Source of the DNA: Pseudomonas sp. St316
GTDB lineage: Bacteria > Pseudomonadota > Gammaproteobacteria > Pseudomonadales > Pseudomonadaceae
NCBI RefSeq assembly: GCF_018325905.1
Contig: NZ_AP021901.1
Location: 1,426,001-1,490,000, forward strand
Length of the DNA stretch: 64,000 bases
Direction of reading: 5' to 3'
The notes under the pieces are model-generated. The model ran no database searches and was not told where the DNA came from. It saw only the letters and a program-made list of their open reading frames with translations. How positions within the stretch are numbered: the stretch's first letter is position 1; each line of letters opens with the position of its first letter. Below, in pieces: positions 48,901 to 60,519 of this stretch. Position numbers and translations under genes: made by a program.

Positions 48901-49995
48901 ATGAGCGCCGTCAATCGCGCAGCGGTGGAAGCCGTCCTTCGCCAGTACACCGACCCCTACTTGAACCAGGACCCGGTCAGCGCCGGATGCGTGCGTGCCA
49001 TCGACATCCAGGGCGATCGCGTCAGCGTCCAGCTGGAAATCGGCTACGCCGCCGATCTCTTCAAGAACGGCTGGGCGCAGATGCTGCAAATGGCGATCGA
49101 GGCCCTGGACGGGGTGACCGCCGCCAAAGTCGACATCACCAGCGTGATCGCCGCCCACAAGGCCCAGGCGCAGGTTCCGGGGTTGGCGAACGTCAAGAAC
49201 GTGATCGCCGTGGCCTCGGGCAAGGGTGGCGTGGGCAAGTCCACTACCGCCGCCAACCTGGCCCTGGCCCTGGCCCGTGAAGGGGCGAAGGTGGGGATTC
49301 TCGATGCAGACATCTACGGCCCGAGCCAGGGCATCATGTTCGGTGTGGCCGAGGGCACCCGACCGCAGGTCAAGGACCAGAAGTGGTTCGTGCCGATCCA
49401 GTCCCATGGCGTGGAAGTCATGTCCATGGCTTTCCTGACCGACGACAACACACCGATGGTCTGGCGCGGACCGATGGTTTCCGGTGCCTTGCTGCAACTG
49501 GTCACGCAAACCGCGTGGGGCGACCTGGATTACCTGGTGATCGACATGCCACCGGGCACCGGCGATATCCAGCTGACCCTGGCGCAGAAAGTCCCGGTGG
49601 CCGGCGCGGTCATCGTCACCACGCCCCAGGACCTGGCGCTGCTGGATGCGCGCAAAGGCGTGGAGATGTTCCGCAAGGTCAACATCCCGGTCCTGGGTGT
49701 GGTCGAGAACATGGCCGTGCACATCTGCTCGAACTGCGGGCATGCCGAGCATCTGTTCGGCGAAGGCGGCGGGGAAAAACTGGCGAGCCAGTACGGCGTC
49801 GAACTGCTGGCTTCGCTGCCGCTGTCGATGCTGATCCGCGAACAGGCCGACGGCGGCAAGCCCACGGTCATCGCCGAACCGGACAGCCAGATCGCCATGG
49901 TCTATCAGGAACTGGCCCGCCATGTGGGCGCGCGGATCGTGTTGCAAGAGGCAGCGTCACCGGCGATGCCGAACATCACCATGAGCGACGATTGA
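48901..49995 (+). CDS. apbC: Iron-sulfur cluster carrier protein ApbC (Mrp/Nbp35 family)
   Basis: 364 aa from the ATG at 48901, with CGGAG upstream. An N-terminal MIP18/DUF59 domain (1-~85) precedes a deviant-Walker P-loop GKGGVGKSTTAANLALAL (~105-122). The cluster-binding CxxC is C-S-N-C in VHICSNCGHAEHLF. It binds and transfers [4Fe-4S] clusters as a dimer. Confidence 0.95.
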   Translation: MSAVNRAAVEAVLRQYTDPYLNQDPVSAGCVRAIDIQGDRVSVQLEIGYAADLFKNGWAQMLQMAIEALDGVTAAKVDITSVIAAHKAQAQVPGLANVKNVIAVASGKGGVGKSTTAANLALALAREGAKVGILDADIYGPSQGIMFGVAEGTRPQVKDQKWFVPIQSHGVEVMSMAFLTDDNTPMVWRGPMVSGALLQLVTQTAWGDLDYLVIDMPPGTGDIQLTLAQKVPVAGAVIVTTPQDLALLDARKGVEMFRKVNIPVLGVVENMAVHICSNCGHAEHLFGEGGGEKLASQYGVELLASLPLSMLIREQADGGKPTVIAEPDSQIAMVYQELARHVGARIVLQEAASPAMPNITMSDD

Positions 49996-50016
49996 TCGAC
50001 TGAACGGCAATCCCTT

Positions 50017-50130
50017 GTGGGAGCGAGCTTGTGGGAGCACAGCTTGCTCGCGATGACGGCGTCACCTACAACACATCTGTTGGCGTTAAAACCGCTATCG
50101 CGAGCAAGCTGTGCTCCCACAGGCTCCCAC
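50017..50130. repeat. Nested REPIN (one repeat inside the arm of another)
   Basis: An outer GTGGGAGCGAGCTT at 50017-50030 abuts an inner GTGGGAGCACAGCTTGCTCG; the right side mirrors this, with AGCTGTGCTCCCAC then AGGCTCCCAC. It looks like insertion of a copy into an existing arm, or arm duplication. Confidence 0.8.
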
Positions 50131-50149
50131 ATTTTGTTATGCGCTGGAT

Positions 50150-50908
50150 TTAGATCCGCAACCCGCCATCCATCTCCAGGATCCGCCCGGTGTAATAGTC
50201 GTTCTCGAAGATGTACGCCGCCGAATGCGCAATCTCCTCAGGCTTGCCCATGCGCTTGAGCGGAATCCCCGAGGTCATTTTTTCCAGGGCCTCGGGCTTC
50301 ATGCCCAGGGTCATCTCGGTTTCGATGAAGCCCGGTGCGATGCCGGCGACACGGATGCCGTAGCGTGCCAGTTCCTTGGCCCAGGTCACGGTGGCGGCGG
50401 CCACACCGGCCTTGGCGGCCGAGTAATTGGTCTGGCCGACATTGCCGGCGCGGGAAATCGACGAGATATTGATGATGGCGCCACTGTTTTTCAGCTCGAC
50501 CATCTTCGCCGCCACTTCGCGGGTGCAAAGAAATACACCGGTCAGGTTGACGTCGATCACGGCTTGCCATTGGGCCAGGCTCATCTTGCTCATTTCGCCG
50601 TCCTTGACCTTGATCAGCAGGCCGTCACGCAGGATCCCGGCGTTGTTGATCAAGCCGTGGATCGCGCCGAAATCCTCGGCTACCCGCGCGACCATGTCGG
50701 TCACTTGTTCTTCATTGGCGACGTTGCACAAGTAGGCGCGAGCCTCGACACCCTTGGCTGTGCAGGCGGCAACTGCCTGGTCGAGTCTTTCCTGGTTGAG
50801 GTCCACCAAGGCGAGCTTCGCGCCTTTACCCGCCAGATACTCGGCCATGGAGCGGCCCAAACCCTGGCAACCGCCGGTGATAATGATTACTTTGTCGGTG
50901 AGTTGCAT
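50150..50908 (-). CDS. Short-chain dehydrogenase/reductase (FabG-like)
   Basis: 252 aa from the ATG at 50906-50908 ([16 protein letters not shown]), with GGAC seven bases upstream; an ATG two codons earlier is also possible. Rossmann [16 protein letters not shown], catalytic Ser in [10 protein letters not shown], and Y-x3-K in NYSAAKAG. C-terminal PGFIETEM. Probably a 3-oxoacyl-ACP reductase-like enzyme; not in a fatty acid operon, so the substrate is open. Confidence 0.92.
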   Translation of the reverse strand: MQLTDKVIIITGGCQGLGRSMAEYLAGKGAKLALVDLNQERLDQAVAACTAKGVEARAYLCNVANEEQVTDMVARVAEDFGAIHGLINNAGILRDGLLIKVKDGEMSKMSLAQWQAVIDVNLTGVFLCTREVAAKMVELKNSGAIINISSISRAGNVGQTNYSAAKAGVAAATVTWAKELARYGIRVAGIAPGFIETEMTLGMKPEALEKMTSGIPLKRMGKPEEIAHSAAYIFENDYYTGRILEMDGGLRI

Positions 50909-51072
50909 GCTCATGTCCAAATGGCGCAGCGGTGAAGGGGACCTTTTGGGAGGCCTCTCGATTGGCGACGGTGTAGCCCGGCTGCACACGAGAACTGTCC
51001 CATAGGCGTGCTGGAACATTACTCCAGTCACCTGACCATTTTCTAGACGGTTTTCATAAGAGGAGTCATAAA

Positions 51073-51804
51073 TTGAGCGTTGAAGCTGCCAAGCATGCCC
51101 GGGAACTGCTGCTCAAGGAGTACCGTGGAGTGCTCGCCACTCATTCCAAATCCATGCCCGGCTTTCCGTTCGGCTCCGTTGTACCGTATTGCCTGGACGA
51201 ACAAGGCCGGCCACTGATCCTGATCAGCCGCATTGCCCAGCACACTCACAATCTGCAAAAAGACCCCAAGTGTTCGATGCTGGTGGGCGAGCGCGGCGCC
51301 GAGGATGTGCAAGCCGTGGGACGCCTGACTTATCTGGCCGAAGCCCGCAAACTCGAAGACAGCGCCGCCATCGAGGCTGCCGCCGAGCGTTACTACCGCT
51401 ATTTCCCTGACTCGCAGAACTACCACAAGGCCCATGATTTCGATTTCTGGGTGCTCGAACCGGTGCGTCATCGCTACATCGGCGGCTTTGGCGCCATTCA
51501 CTGGATCGACCAACTCACCCTGGCCAACCCCTTCGCCGGCAAAGCCGAAGCCAGCATGGTCGAGCACATGAATGCCGATCACGCCAAGGCCATCGCCCAT
51601 TACGTGGATTTGACCGGCCTGCCGAAAAGCGAACCGGCGCAACTGGCGGGCATCGACAGCGAGGGCATGCACTTGCGCATTGGCCAGGGCCTGCACTGGC
51701 TGGCGTTTCCGACGCCTTGCAACACGCCGACACAAGTGCGCCAAGCCTTGGTTTATCTGGCTCACGCCGAGCAATGGCCAAAAAATGCGGACGTCGACGC
51801 TTGA
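51073..51804 (+). CDS. HugZ-family heme-utilisation/PNPOx-fold protein
   Basis: 243 aa. The start is a TTG at 51073 with AGGAG nine bases upstream; no ATG is suitably placed. N-terminal split-barrel flavin-reductase-like domain (~1-150, [19 protein letters not shown]) and a C-terminal domain of the HugZ type ([20 protein letters not shown]) that in relatives binds heme. It may be a heme oxygenase or heme-binding protein; the reaction is not shown here. Confidence 0.88.
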   Translation: MSVEAAKHARELLLKEYRGVLATHSKSMPGFPFGSVVPYCLDEQGRPLILISRIAQHTHNLQKDPKCSMLVGERGAEDVQAVGRLTYLAEARKLEDSAAIEAAAERYYRYFPDSQNYHKAHDFDFWVLEPVRHRYIGGFGAIHWIDQLTLANPFAGKAEASMVEHMNADHAKAIAHYVDLTGLPKSEPAQLAGIDSEGMHLRIGQGLHWLAFPTPCNTPTQVRQALVYLAHAEQWPKNADVDA

Positions 51805-51870
51805 ATTCATGAAAGGGCGACGTCATTTAGGTTTTCATAGCAAGGCATTCTTGCGTTGAGGAACCATTTG

Positions 51871-52347
51871 ATGCGCCCTTTTTTGTTGCTCTTTCTGCTG
51901 TTCCCGGTGTTGGAGCTGTTCGTATTCGTCAAGGTCAGCGGTGCGATCGGGTTTTTCCCGGCGCTGCTGCTGGTCATTCTCGGCTCGATGCTTGGCGTGT
52001 TCGTGCTGCACATTGCCGGCCTGGCCACGGCGTTGCGGGCTCGTGAAAGCCTGAGCCGTGGCGAGCTGCCCGCTCAGACCATGCTCGAGGGCCTGATGCT
52101 GGCCTTGGGTGGCGGCCTGTTGATCCTCCCAGGCTTTATCAGCGACGTGCTGGGCCTGGTCATGCTGTTGCCGTTCACCCGTCGGTTGCTGGCCAATAAA
52201 ATGCGCCAGCGCGCCGAAGAGCAGGCGATGCGTCAGCGCGCCTTCGCCGATGACCTCCAGCCCCGCGGCGGTCCGGCTCCGCGAGAGCCCGTGGGCCGGG
52301 AGCCCAACGTGATCGAAGGCGAGTTCGAACACCGGGATTCCAAGTAA
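51871..52347 (+). CDS. fxsA: FxsA-family membrane protein
   Basis: 158 aa from the ATG at 51871 with GAGG upstream; a TTG at 51856 is rejected. Three to four helices in the first 110 residues, including VLELFVFVKVSGAIGF and LPGFISDVLGLVMLLP. The C-terminal ~45 residues are charged and cytoplasmic. FxsA was named for suppression of F-exclusion of phage T7 in E. coli. It lies just upstream of groESL, as in other gammaproteobacteria. Confidence 0.93.
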   Translation: MRPFLLLFLLFPVLELFVFVKVSGAIGFFPALLLVILGSMLGVFVLHIAGLATALRARESLSRGELPAQTMLEGLMLALGGGLLILPGFISDVLGLVMLLPFTRRLLANKMRQRAEEQAMRQRAFADDLQPRGGPAPREPVGREPNVIEGEFEHRDSK

Positions 52348-52356
52348 ACCAGCGAT

Positions 52357-52384
52357 ACGGCGCCTTCGGGCGCCGTGTTCGTTT
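52357..52384 (+). terminator. Terminator after fxsA
   Basis: ACGGCGCC-ttcg-GGCGCCGT with a stable tetraloop, then GTTCGTTTT. Confidence 0.75.
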
Positions 52385-52419
52385 TGGCTGCGTGAAGTAA
52401 AAAAAATTCTATCCCCGCC

Positions 52420-52447
52420 CTTGTAATCCACTTGTGCGCCCTTATGT
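52420..52447 (+). promoter_or_regulatory. Sigma-32-type heat-shock promoter of groESL
   Basis: CTTGTAA (52420-52426), a 12-base spacer and CCCTTATGT (52439-52447) resemble the RpoH consensus CTTGAAA / CCCCATNT. The leader to groES would be ~135 bases. Confidence 0.6.
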
Positions 52448-52590
52448 AACGGTCACCGCAAGGTTTCCGGTGGTGACACCGGACAGACTTCCGCGGTTCG
52501 ACTGACGAACCGCACCCGGCTCCGCCGGCTTTGTTAAACCCGCCGGGACTACACCGGCCGATGAAAACCAAAAATTAGGAGAGATCGACA

Positions 52591-52884
52591 ATGAAGCTTC
52601 GTCCTCTGCATGACCGCGTCGTCATCCGTCGCAGCGAAGAAGAGAAGAAAACCGCTGGCGGTATCGTCCTGCCAGGTTCGGCTGCTGAAAAAGCCAACCA
52701 CGGTGAAGTTCTCGCTGTAGGCCCAGGCAAGGCACTGGAAAACGGTGAAGTACGTGCGCTGGCCGTGAAAGTGGGTGACAAGGTTGTGTTCGGCCCTTAC
52801 TCCGGCAGCAACACAGTGAAAGTCGACGGCGAAGACCTGCTGGTAATGAGCGAGAACGAAATCCTCGCTGTTCTCGAAGGCTGA
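52591..52884 (+). CDS. groES: Co-chaperonin GroES
   Basis: 97 aa. [14 protein letters not shown] start, mobile loop [16 protein letters not shown] that docks GroEL, and roof loop. AGGAGA seven bases upstream. Caps the GroEL ring. Followed by groEL after 50 bases. Confidence 0.98.
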   Translation: MKLRPLHDRVVIRRSEEEKKTAGGIVLPGSAAEKANHGEVLAVGPGKALENGEVRALAVKVGDKVVFGPYSGSNTVKVDGEDLLVMSENEILAVLEG

Positions 52885-52922
52885 TTCCCCCGCCCATTTT
52901 CCCGTTACTACAAAGTATTTAA

Positions 52923-54578
<1,656 letters not shown>

Positions 54579-54599
54579 GCCAGCCTTACCCCTGTAGCG

Positions 54600-54635
54600 A
54601 AAAACCCCGCCAGCGAAAGCCGGCGGGGTTTTTTA
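54600..54635 (+). terminator. Terminator after groEL
   Basis: AACCCCGCC and GGCGGGGTT pair across a loop of about a dozen bases, followed by TTTTTT. Confidence 0.9.
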
Positions 54636-54721
54636 TTGCCTTGTATTTGTGAACGACGCCAATCCCTCTGTGCGAGCGAGCTCCATGCTGCCCACAACAT
54701 TCGGACACGACACAAAACCCT

Positions 54722-54809
54722 GTGGGAGCGAGCTTGCTCGCGATGGCGTCGGCACATCCAGCATCCCCGCAAGATGACACACCGCTATCGCGAGCAAGCT
54801 CGCTCCCAC
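54722..54809. repeat. REPIN
   Basis: Standard GTGGGAGCGAGCTTGCTCGC arms in opposite orientation, between the convergent groEL and PAP2 genes. Confidence 0.92.
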
Positions 54810-54827
54810 ATTGGGATGTGGTTCAGT

Positions 54828-55571
54828 TCAGGCATTGGCGGGGCTGGTTACAGCGACACCCTCAGCCCGGAGGGCGGGTCGGTACAGCACGTAGTAATAA
54901 CACCCCAGACTAATCAGCCAGCAGAACACCGCTGTCCACACGTTGTGAGAAAAGAAATGCGCCCCTTGCATCATCCGCCCCAGGGAAAACACCGTTCCCA
55001 ACGTGAAGGCGAATATCAGGGCCAGGCGGGCCAGGCGTGGGCGGCGGTCGCGCAGGACGAAGAACAGCGCAAACAACGTGAACCCCGTGGCGGCGTGACC
55101 GCCGGGCCAGCATCGACCGGGTTTGTTCGTGGCCGGGCGTGGGCTTAGCAGCTCACTGTAGGTTTCCTTGCCGCCAAACTCCTTCAGGCTCCAGGGGCAT
55201 TGCACGGCCGTCACCGCTTTCATTGGCGTGACGAAGGACGTCGCCAGTGCCAAGGACAGCACCAGGCAACCGAGTTCCCGCTTGAACGGTTTGAGCCGGG
55301 CGATGAAAAACGCACCGATGAACCCGAGGATCGCTAGCACCGAAAAGGCGATGACGACTTGTTTTGCCCGGTCATGGAGGATGTTTTCCAGAAAGTAGCT
55401 GCGGCGCCCGATAAAGCCGCCGGCAGCGGGGTCATAGAACAATCGGGCTAAATCCATGTCCAGATCGGTCCACTCCAATAAAACCAGCATAATTGCCGCA
55501 ACGGCGGGAATTGTGAGGCACAACCAGAAGTTCAGTGGGCGAGGGGTAGGGCGTAGAACGCTTGATTGCAT
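54828..55571 (-). CDS. PAP2-family membrane phosphatase
   Basis: 247 aa, about five to six helices. Phosphatase motifs: CWPGGHAATGF (usual PSGH, here PGGH) and SLGRMMQGAHFFSHNVW (SR-x5-H-x3-D type, with N for the last Asp as in LpxE/LpxF-like enzymes). The first motif (K-x6-RP) is weak. Likely acts on lipid A or isoprenoid/phospholipid phosphate at the periplasmic face. Next to an LTA-synthase-like gene and colRS, suggesting envelope remodelling. Confidence 0.88.
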   Translation of the reverse strand: MQSSVLRPTPRPLNFWLCLTIPAVAAIMLVLLEWTDLDMDLARLFYDPAAGGFIGRRSYFLENILHDRAKQVVIAFSVLAILGFIGAFFIARLKPFKRELGCLVLSLALATSFVTPMKAVTAVQCPWSLKEFGGKETYSELLSPRPATNKPGRCWPGGHAATGFTLFALFFVLRDRRPRLARLALIFAFTLGTVFSLGRMMQGAHFFSHNVWTAVFCWLISLGCYYYVLYRPALRAEGVAVTSPANA

Positions 55572-55624
55572 GACAGGTCCTGAAGCAAGAAAGCGCCCCA
55601 GGACATCAGCCTGGGGCAGTTCGA

Positions 55625-57574
55625 TTAACGGTCGCTGACTTGCTCGACACCCTCCTTGGGTGCTCTCCAGCCAAGCAGCTGTTGTTTGAAGCCATAACTG
55701 GCGGTTTGGTAATACGTGATGGCGCGGTGGATCAGAGGGTCTTCGCTGTTCACCCGGGATTCGCGACTTTCGGTCAGCGCATCGTCATGCCGTCGCAGGC
55801 CTTGGCGTGGACTGAGGATTGCCAGATCCTTGCCGTCGAACAGGCCCAGATGCTGATAATTGCCTACGACGACGCGGGGCGGCAACGGGTTGTCCTGCAA
55901 CAGGTTGCGGCCGAAGAACGTCGACTGGTAATCCAGGTTCAGCAAACCGAGCAAAGTGGGTGCGAGATCGATCTGACTGGCGAGTTGGCCGCTTTCTCGT
56001 GGTTCGATCAGCTTCGGTGCGTAGACGAACAGTGGGATCTGATAATTGCTGATCGGCAGGTCTTCCTTGCCAGCGCTGCCGGCAGTGTGGTCGGCGACGA
56101 AGACGAAGATCGTGTTATCGAACCACGGCTTTTCCCGTGCCTGCTCCAGAAACTGACCAATGGCGTAATCGGTGTATTTCACCGCGCCATCACGCCCATT
56201 GCCGGACTTGATGTCGATCCGATCATCCGGATAGGTGTAGGGGCGGTGGTTGGACGTGGTCATCAGCTGCAACAAAAATGGCTGTTGCCTGGCGTAATTG
56301 GCATCGGCCAGTTTCAACGTCTGTTTGTACAGATCCTCGTCAGCCATGCCCCAGGCATTCTTGAAGTGGATCTCGGATTCATCAATGCTGCTTTGATCGA
56401 CGACCCGATAGCCGTTGCCGCTGAAAAACGCGTTCATGTTGTCGAAATAGCCGCGCCCGCCATACACAAACACGCTGTCGTAGCCGACTGCTTTCAATTG
56501 CTGGCCAAGGCTGGCGAAGCCGCTTTCCCGGCCAATGCGCTTGACGATCGAGCGTCCCGGGGTAGGCGGAATAGCCAGGGTGATGGCTTCCAGGCCTCGG
56601 TCGGTGCGAGTGCCCGTGGCGTAGAAGTTACTGAAGTACAGGCTCTGTTTGCGCAAGGCGTCCAGATTGGGCGTCAGGTTGCGCTGGTCACCGTTGCTGC
56701 CCAGGTACTTGGCGCTGAGGCTTTCGATGGTCACCAGCACGATGTTCGGTTTGCGGACGGTGCCGGGGTTGTCGATCATTCGACGGATATCCTGCGGATC
56801 TTCACCGATGAAGCGCGCATTGGGCTCGCTCAGTTCGGCCCGTATCTGCTGGGCGACGATATTCGGGGCCAAGTTGCTGTAGAACTGTCCATAGTCCAGT
56901 TCGTTGTTACGAAACGCCGCGAAGAACTGATACGGGCCGTTGCTCGCCAGTTCGTTCTGATAGGCATTCCCGCCCTGAGCGCGTGGGGCATCCTGGCTGA
57001 GCAATTGCAAGCTCAGGCCCGCGACAGCCAGCAGTCCTAATGCACTGAGCAGGCGTCCGCGCAAGGGGGGCAATGGCGCGGCCAGCGCGGCATTGAACGG
57101 TTTGCCCAACGCCAGGCTCAAGCCCGCGGCCAGTACAGCGAGAATCGTCAGCAGAGTGCCGATTGGGTACGATTCCAGCACGTTGTTCAGCACTTCATCG
57201 GAATAGACCAGGTAATCGACGGCAATGAAGTTGAAGCGCACGCCGAACTCGTCCCAGAATAGCCATTCGGCGACGGCGGTGAACAACATGACGAACACGC
57301 TGACGGTTAGCAGCCCTCGAAGAAACCAGCGGTGACCGCGACGCTGCCACAGGGCCGGGGGGCAAAGCATCAAATACAGCCCCATCGGCAAGATTGCATA
57401 GGCGAGAAAGCCCAAGTCATACAGCAGACCGGTGCCAAACACGGAAAACGCGACGCCTCCAGCCTCATCCAAGTGAGTGAGCAGCAGGACGGTTCGGGTC
57501 AGGAGAAACACCACCAGCCAGGTGCTGGTGATCAACAGCAGAAAGCGCATGGGCGCTGCTTTGATAAAGTCCAT
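55625..57574 (-). CDS. LTA synthase-like sulfatase-fold transferase
   Basis: 649 aa. Five N-terminal membrane helices (to ~residue 190) and a periplasmic alkaline-phosphatase/sulfatase domain (~255-560). Expected metal/nucleophile segment YATGTRTDRGLEA supplies the catalytic Thr, and VFVADHTAGSAG has the late Asp-His pair. Members transfer phosphoglycerol (OpgB-like) or phosphoethanolamine. The acceptor may be periplasmic glucans or lipid A. It is 53 bases upstream of the PAP2 gene on the same strand, so likely one operon. Confidence 0.9.
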   Translation of the reverse strand: MDFIKAAPMRFLLLITSTWLVVFLLTRTVLLLTHLDEAGGVAFSVFGTGLLYDLGFLAYAILPMGLYLMLCPPALWQRRGHRWFLRGLLTVSVFVMLFTAVAEWLFWDEFGVRFNFIAVDYLVYSDEVLNNVLESYPIGTLLTILAVLAAGLSLALGKPFNAALAAPLPPLRGRLLSALGLLAVAGLSLQLLSQDAPRAQGGNAYQNELASNGPYQFFAAFRNNELDYGQFYSNLAPNIVAQQIRAELSEPNARFIGEDPQDIRRMIDNPGTVRKPNIVLVTIESLSAKYLGSNGDQRNLTPNLDALRKQSLYFSNFYATGTRTDRGLEAITLAIPPTPGRSIVKRIGRESGFASLGQQLKAVGYDSVFVYGGRGYFDNMNAFFSGNGYRVVDQSSIDESEIHFKNAWGMADEDLYKQTLKLADANYARQQPFLLQLMTTSNHRPYTYPDDRIDIKSGNGRDGAVKYTDYAIGQFLEQAREKPWFDNTIFVFVADHTAGSAGKEDLPISNYQIPLFVYAPKLIEPRESGQLASQIDLAPTLLGLLNLDYQSTFFGRNLLQDNPLPPRVVVGNYQHLGLFDGKDLAILSPRQGLRRHDDALTESRESRVNSEDPLIHRAITYYQTASYGFKQQLLGWRAPKEGVEQVSDR

Positions 57575-57782
57575 TTACTACTTTCCTTATATATCAATCC
57601 GATAGCGCGAGAGTGTTGCTCCTTCACTGTAGTCGGGGCGTGAATCGATAGTGAAAAAAACATTAAGAGCTGGTGGGGGGCAGGCGTCGATTTGCGCAGC
57701 AGCCAGCCCTAGCCCTGAATCGGCATTGGCCGTAAGCTGCGCGGGCCAAGATGGCCGTTAACCGTATACGCAGGAGGTGTCC

Positions 57783-58466
57783 ATGCGAATTCTACTGGTT
57801 GAAGACAACCGCGACATACTCGCCAACCTGGCCGATTACCTGGGGCTCAAGGGCTACACCGTCGATTGTGCCCAGGACGGTTTGTCGGGGTTGCACCTGG
57901 CCGCGACCGAACACTACGACCTGATCGTGCTCGACATCATGTTGCCGGGCATCGACGGCTATACCTTGTGCAAACGCCTGCGCGAAGACGCTCGGCGCGA
58001 CACACCGGTGATCATGCTCACCGCGCGGGATCAGTTGGATGATCGTTTGCAGGGCTTCAAGTCCGGGGCCGACGATTACCTGATCAAGCCTTTTGCCTTG
58101 TCGGAACTGGCGGCACGGATCGAAGCGGTCATGCGCCGGGCCCAGGGTGGTGGCCGGCGGGCGTTGCAGGTGGGCGACCTGAGCTACGACCTGGACACTC
58201 TGGAAGTGACCCGCGAAGGCAAGCTGCTCAAGCTCAACCCCGTTGGCCTGAAGCTGCTGGCGGTACTGATGCAGAAAAGCCCCCACGTGTTGCGTCGGGA
58301 AATCCTCGAGGAAGCCCTCTGGGGCGATGATTGCCCGGACAGCGACAGCCTGCGCAGCCACGTCCATCAATTGCGCCAGGTGATCGACAAACCGTTCGAA
58401 AAACCCTTGCTGCACACCGTGCATGGCGTCGGTTATCGCTTGGCCGAGGGCCGCGATGGAGTTTAA
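57783..58466 (+). CDS. colR: OmpR-family response regulator ColR
   Basis: 227 aa from the ATG at 57783 with AGGAGG five bases upstream. Receiver with D51 (IVLDIMLPGIDGY) and the conserved Lys in YLIKPFAL; C-terminal winged helix (SLRSHVHQLRQVIDKPF). Downstream colS, methyltransferase and wapQ genes are the hallmark of the Pseudomonas ColRS locus, which guards the outer membrane against metals and phenol and aids root colonisation. Confidence 0.92.
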   Translation: MRILLVEDNRDILANLADYLGLKGYTVDCAQDGLSGLHLAATEHYDLIVLDIMLPGIDGYTLCKRLREDARRDTPVIMLTARDQLDDRLQGFKSGADDYLIKPFALSELAARIEAVMRRAQGGGRRALQVGDLSYDLDTLEVTREGKLLKLNPVGLKLLAVLMQKSPHVLRREILEEALWGDDCPDSDSLRSHVHQLRQVIDKPFEKPLLHTVHGVGYRLAEGRDGV

Positions 58467-59733
58467 GCAAAGCCTTGCCCAGCGGATCATCATTGCCTTT
58501 GCGCTGATGAGCGCGTTGGTGGCAGGGGCGTTCGCCATGGGGATCGTGGCGACGGTCCATCTGGTCGAAGAGAAACTGATTTCCGCCGGGCTTGGTGGCG
58601 ATCTGCAACGCTTGCTATTGATGGACAGTGTCTCGGACTGGAACCATCGGCCGGAACCCGACCAATTGTTTTATTTCAGTGGCGGCCCAGGTGATTTCGA
58701 GCTGCCCAAGGACCTGCGCCATCTGGAGCGTGGTTTCCACGAGGTGTTTCGCGAGCAGTTGTCGTATCACGCCATGGTCGAGATCGTTGACGGTCGGCAC
58801 TACGTGTTGCTGCAAGATCAGAGCGACTTCGAGGAGCGCGAGCGAGTGCTGTTCGCCGTGGTGCTGGTGGGGTTTGTGCTCAGCCTGGCGCTGGCGGTAT
58901 TTTTGGGCTGGGTCCTGGCACGTCGGGTGATGGCGCCGGTGGTTCGCCTGGCCAGGCAGGTACGTCATCGTGATCAGCTCCTGGGTCTTGCTCCGCCGCT
59001 GGCTCCGGATTATGCCGCCGATGAAGTGGGTGAACTGGCCGTGGCGTTCGACGCGACCTTGGGGCGGCTGCGCCAGGCCCTGACCCGCGAGCGGTTGTTT
59101 ACCAGCGATGTGAGTCACGAATTGCGCACGCCTTTGATGGTGCTGGCCACGTCCTGCGAACTGCTGTTGGAAAACCCGGCGCTGGATCAGCGCGGCCGCA
59201 CCCAGGTCGAACGCATCAACCGCGCCAGTGAGGAAATGCGCGAACTGGTGCAGACCTTCCTGATGCTCGCCAGGGCCCAGCGCGAAGACAATGGCATGTC
59301 ACCTCGGTCGACCCTTGCGCAAGTGGCCGAGAACCTCCTTGGGGTATGGCGCGCGCCCATCGAGTCCAAGGGGCTGACGCTGATCTTCGACCCGGGGCAG
59401 ACCCTCGAGACGCTGTATAACGCCACGTTCCTGACCGCCGTGATGGGGAACCTGCTGCGCAACGCCCTGCACTACACCGACCAGGGGTTTATCCGTCTTT
59501 CGTTGAGCGCTACCGGGTTCGTGGTCGAAGACAGCGGTGTGGGTATTCCCGAAGAGAAGCGCGAGGCGATGTTCGAGCCATTCGTGCGAGGTAACGAGCA
59601 GCGTGGCGAGGGGTTGGGACTGGGGCTGTCACTGGTCCAGCGGATCTGCGAAAACCAGGGCTGGACCGTGAGCCTCAGCACCATGAAGCCCAACGGTTGC
59701 CGTTTCGAGGTGGCGTTGAGTCCGACGGGATGA
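58456..59733 (+). CDS. colS: Sensor histidine kinase ColS
   Basis: 425 aa from the ATG at 58456; it overlaps colR by 11 bases. Two helices (~10-32 and ~131-152) bracket a ~95-residue periplasmic domain. Acidic metal-sensing candidates E126-x-x-E129 (DFEERER), H35, E38, D57 and E96 match positions I recall as important for Fe/Zn sensing in P. putida ColS. HAMP, then H in TSDVSHELRTPL, and HATPase_c with GVGIPEEKRE and GLGLGLSL. Confidence 0.92.
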   Translation: MEFKQSLAQRIIIAFALMSALVAGAFAMGIVATVHLVEEKLISAGLGGDLQRLLLMDSVSDWNHRPEPDQLFYFSGGPGDFELPKDLRHLERGFHEVFREQLSYHAMVEIVDGRHYVLLQDQSDFEERERVLFAVVLVGFVLSLALAVFLGWVLARRVMAPVVRLARQVRHRDQLLGLAPPLAPDYAADEVGELAVAFDATLGRLRQALTRERLFTSDVSHELRTPLMVLATSCELLLENPALDQRGRTQVERINRASEEMRELVQTFLMLARAQREDNGMSPRSTLAQVAENLLGVWRAPIESKGLTLIFDPGQTLETLYNATFLTAVMGNLLRNALHYTDQGFIRLSLSATGFVVEDSGVGIPEEKREAMFEPFVRGNEQRGEGLGLGLSLVQRICENQGWTVSLSTMKPNGCRFEVALSPTG

Positions 59734-59846
59734 GCTTGCCTGGACAAATCTTGTAACCATTGCTGGCCTCTACATGACGTTGTTTTCACAAAGAGATGAC
59801 ATCTCTATTCATAAGGTGGGGTCGATTTGCAATGGAGCCCCCCTCA

Positions 59847-60515
59847 ATGTCCAAACCCATCAAGCTGGATTTTTCCGAGAAATATGACGAGCAGCACGCT
59901 CGCAAATACTTCAATAAGCATCGCAACGGCTTGAGCCGTCGCCTGTCCAACCAGCGAGATCAACAGCTGGCCCGCCGAGCGTTGGGGCTTGTCGGCGATC
60001 CAGGCCTGGTGTTGGACCTGCCCTGCGGTGCCGGGCGCTTCTGGTCCTTGCTGGCCGAAAAACCGAACCGGGTGATCATCGGCGCTGACAATTCCGAGGC
60101 CATGCTCAAAACTGCCTTGGAAGCTCAACCGGCCGATGTGGTGAAACGGGTACAACCCTTGCACACATCTGCGTTCGACATCGCCTTGCCTGATAGCGCC
60201 GTCGATAGCATTTTTTGCATGCGCTTGCTGCACCACATTGGTGATCCCGCGCATCGCCTGGCAATTCTGAAGGAATTCGCGCGTGTCAGCCGCGACAGCG
60301 TGATTGTTTCCTTGTGGGTCGACGGCAATTTCAAGGCTTGGAAACGCAAGCGCCAGGAACGCACCCGTGGGCAGAAAGGCTACCAGAATCGATTTGTGTT
60401 ACCGGTTGCTACAGTAGAAGAGGAATTTCGCCAGGCCGGGTTCCGCATTCAGGAACGACTGGATTTTCTACCGCTCTATGCCATGTGGCGAGTTTATGTA
60501 TTACGCAAGAGGTAA
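59847..60515 (+). CDS. SAM-dependent methyltransferase of the ColR regulon
   Basis: 222 aa from the ATG at 59847, with TGGAG nine bases upstream; an ATG at 59832 is less well placed. Class I motif I is VLDLPCGAGRFW, motif II IIGADNSEAML, and IFCMRLLHHI follows. The length matches orf222, described from memory in P. fluorescens WCS365 as ColR-controlled with wapQ. Probably modifies an LPS or other envelope component; the substrate is not shown. wapQ begins four bases after its stop. Confidence 0.9.
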   Translation: MSKPIKLDFSEKYDEQHARKYFNKHRNGLSRRLSNQRDQQLARRALGLVGDPGLVLDLPCGAGRFWSLLAEKPNRVIIGADNSEAMLKTALEAQPADVVKRVQPLHTSAFDIALPDSAVDSIFCMRLLHHIGDPAHRLAILKEFARVSRDSVIVSLWVDGNFKAWKRKRQERTRGQKGYQNRFVLPVATVEEEFRQAGFRIQERLDFLPLYAMWRVYVLRKR

Positions 60516-60519
60516 AAGC

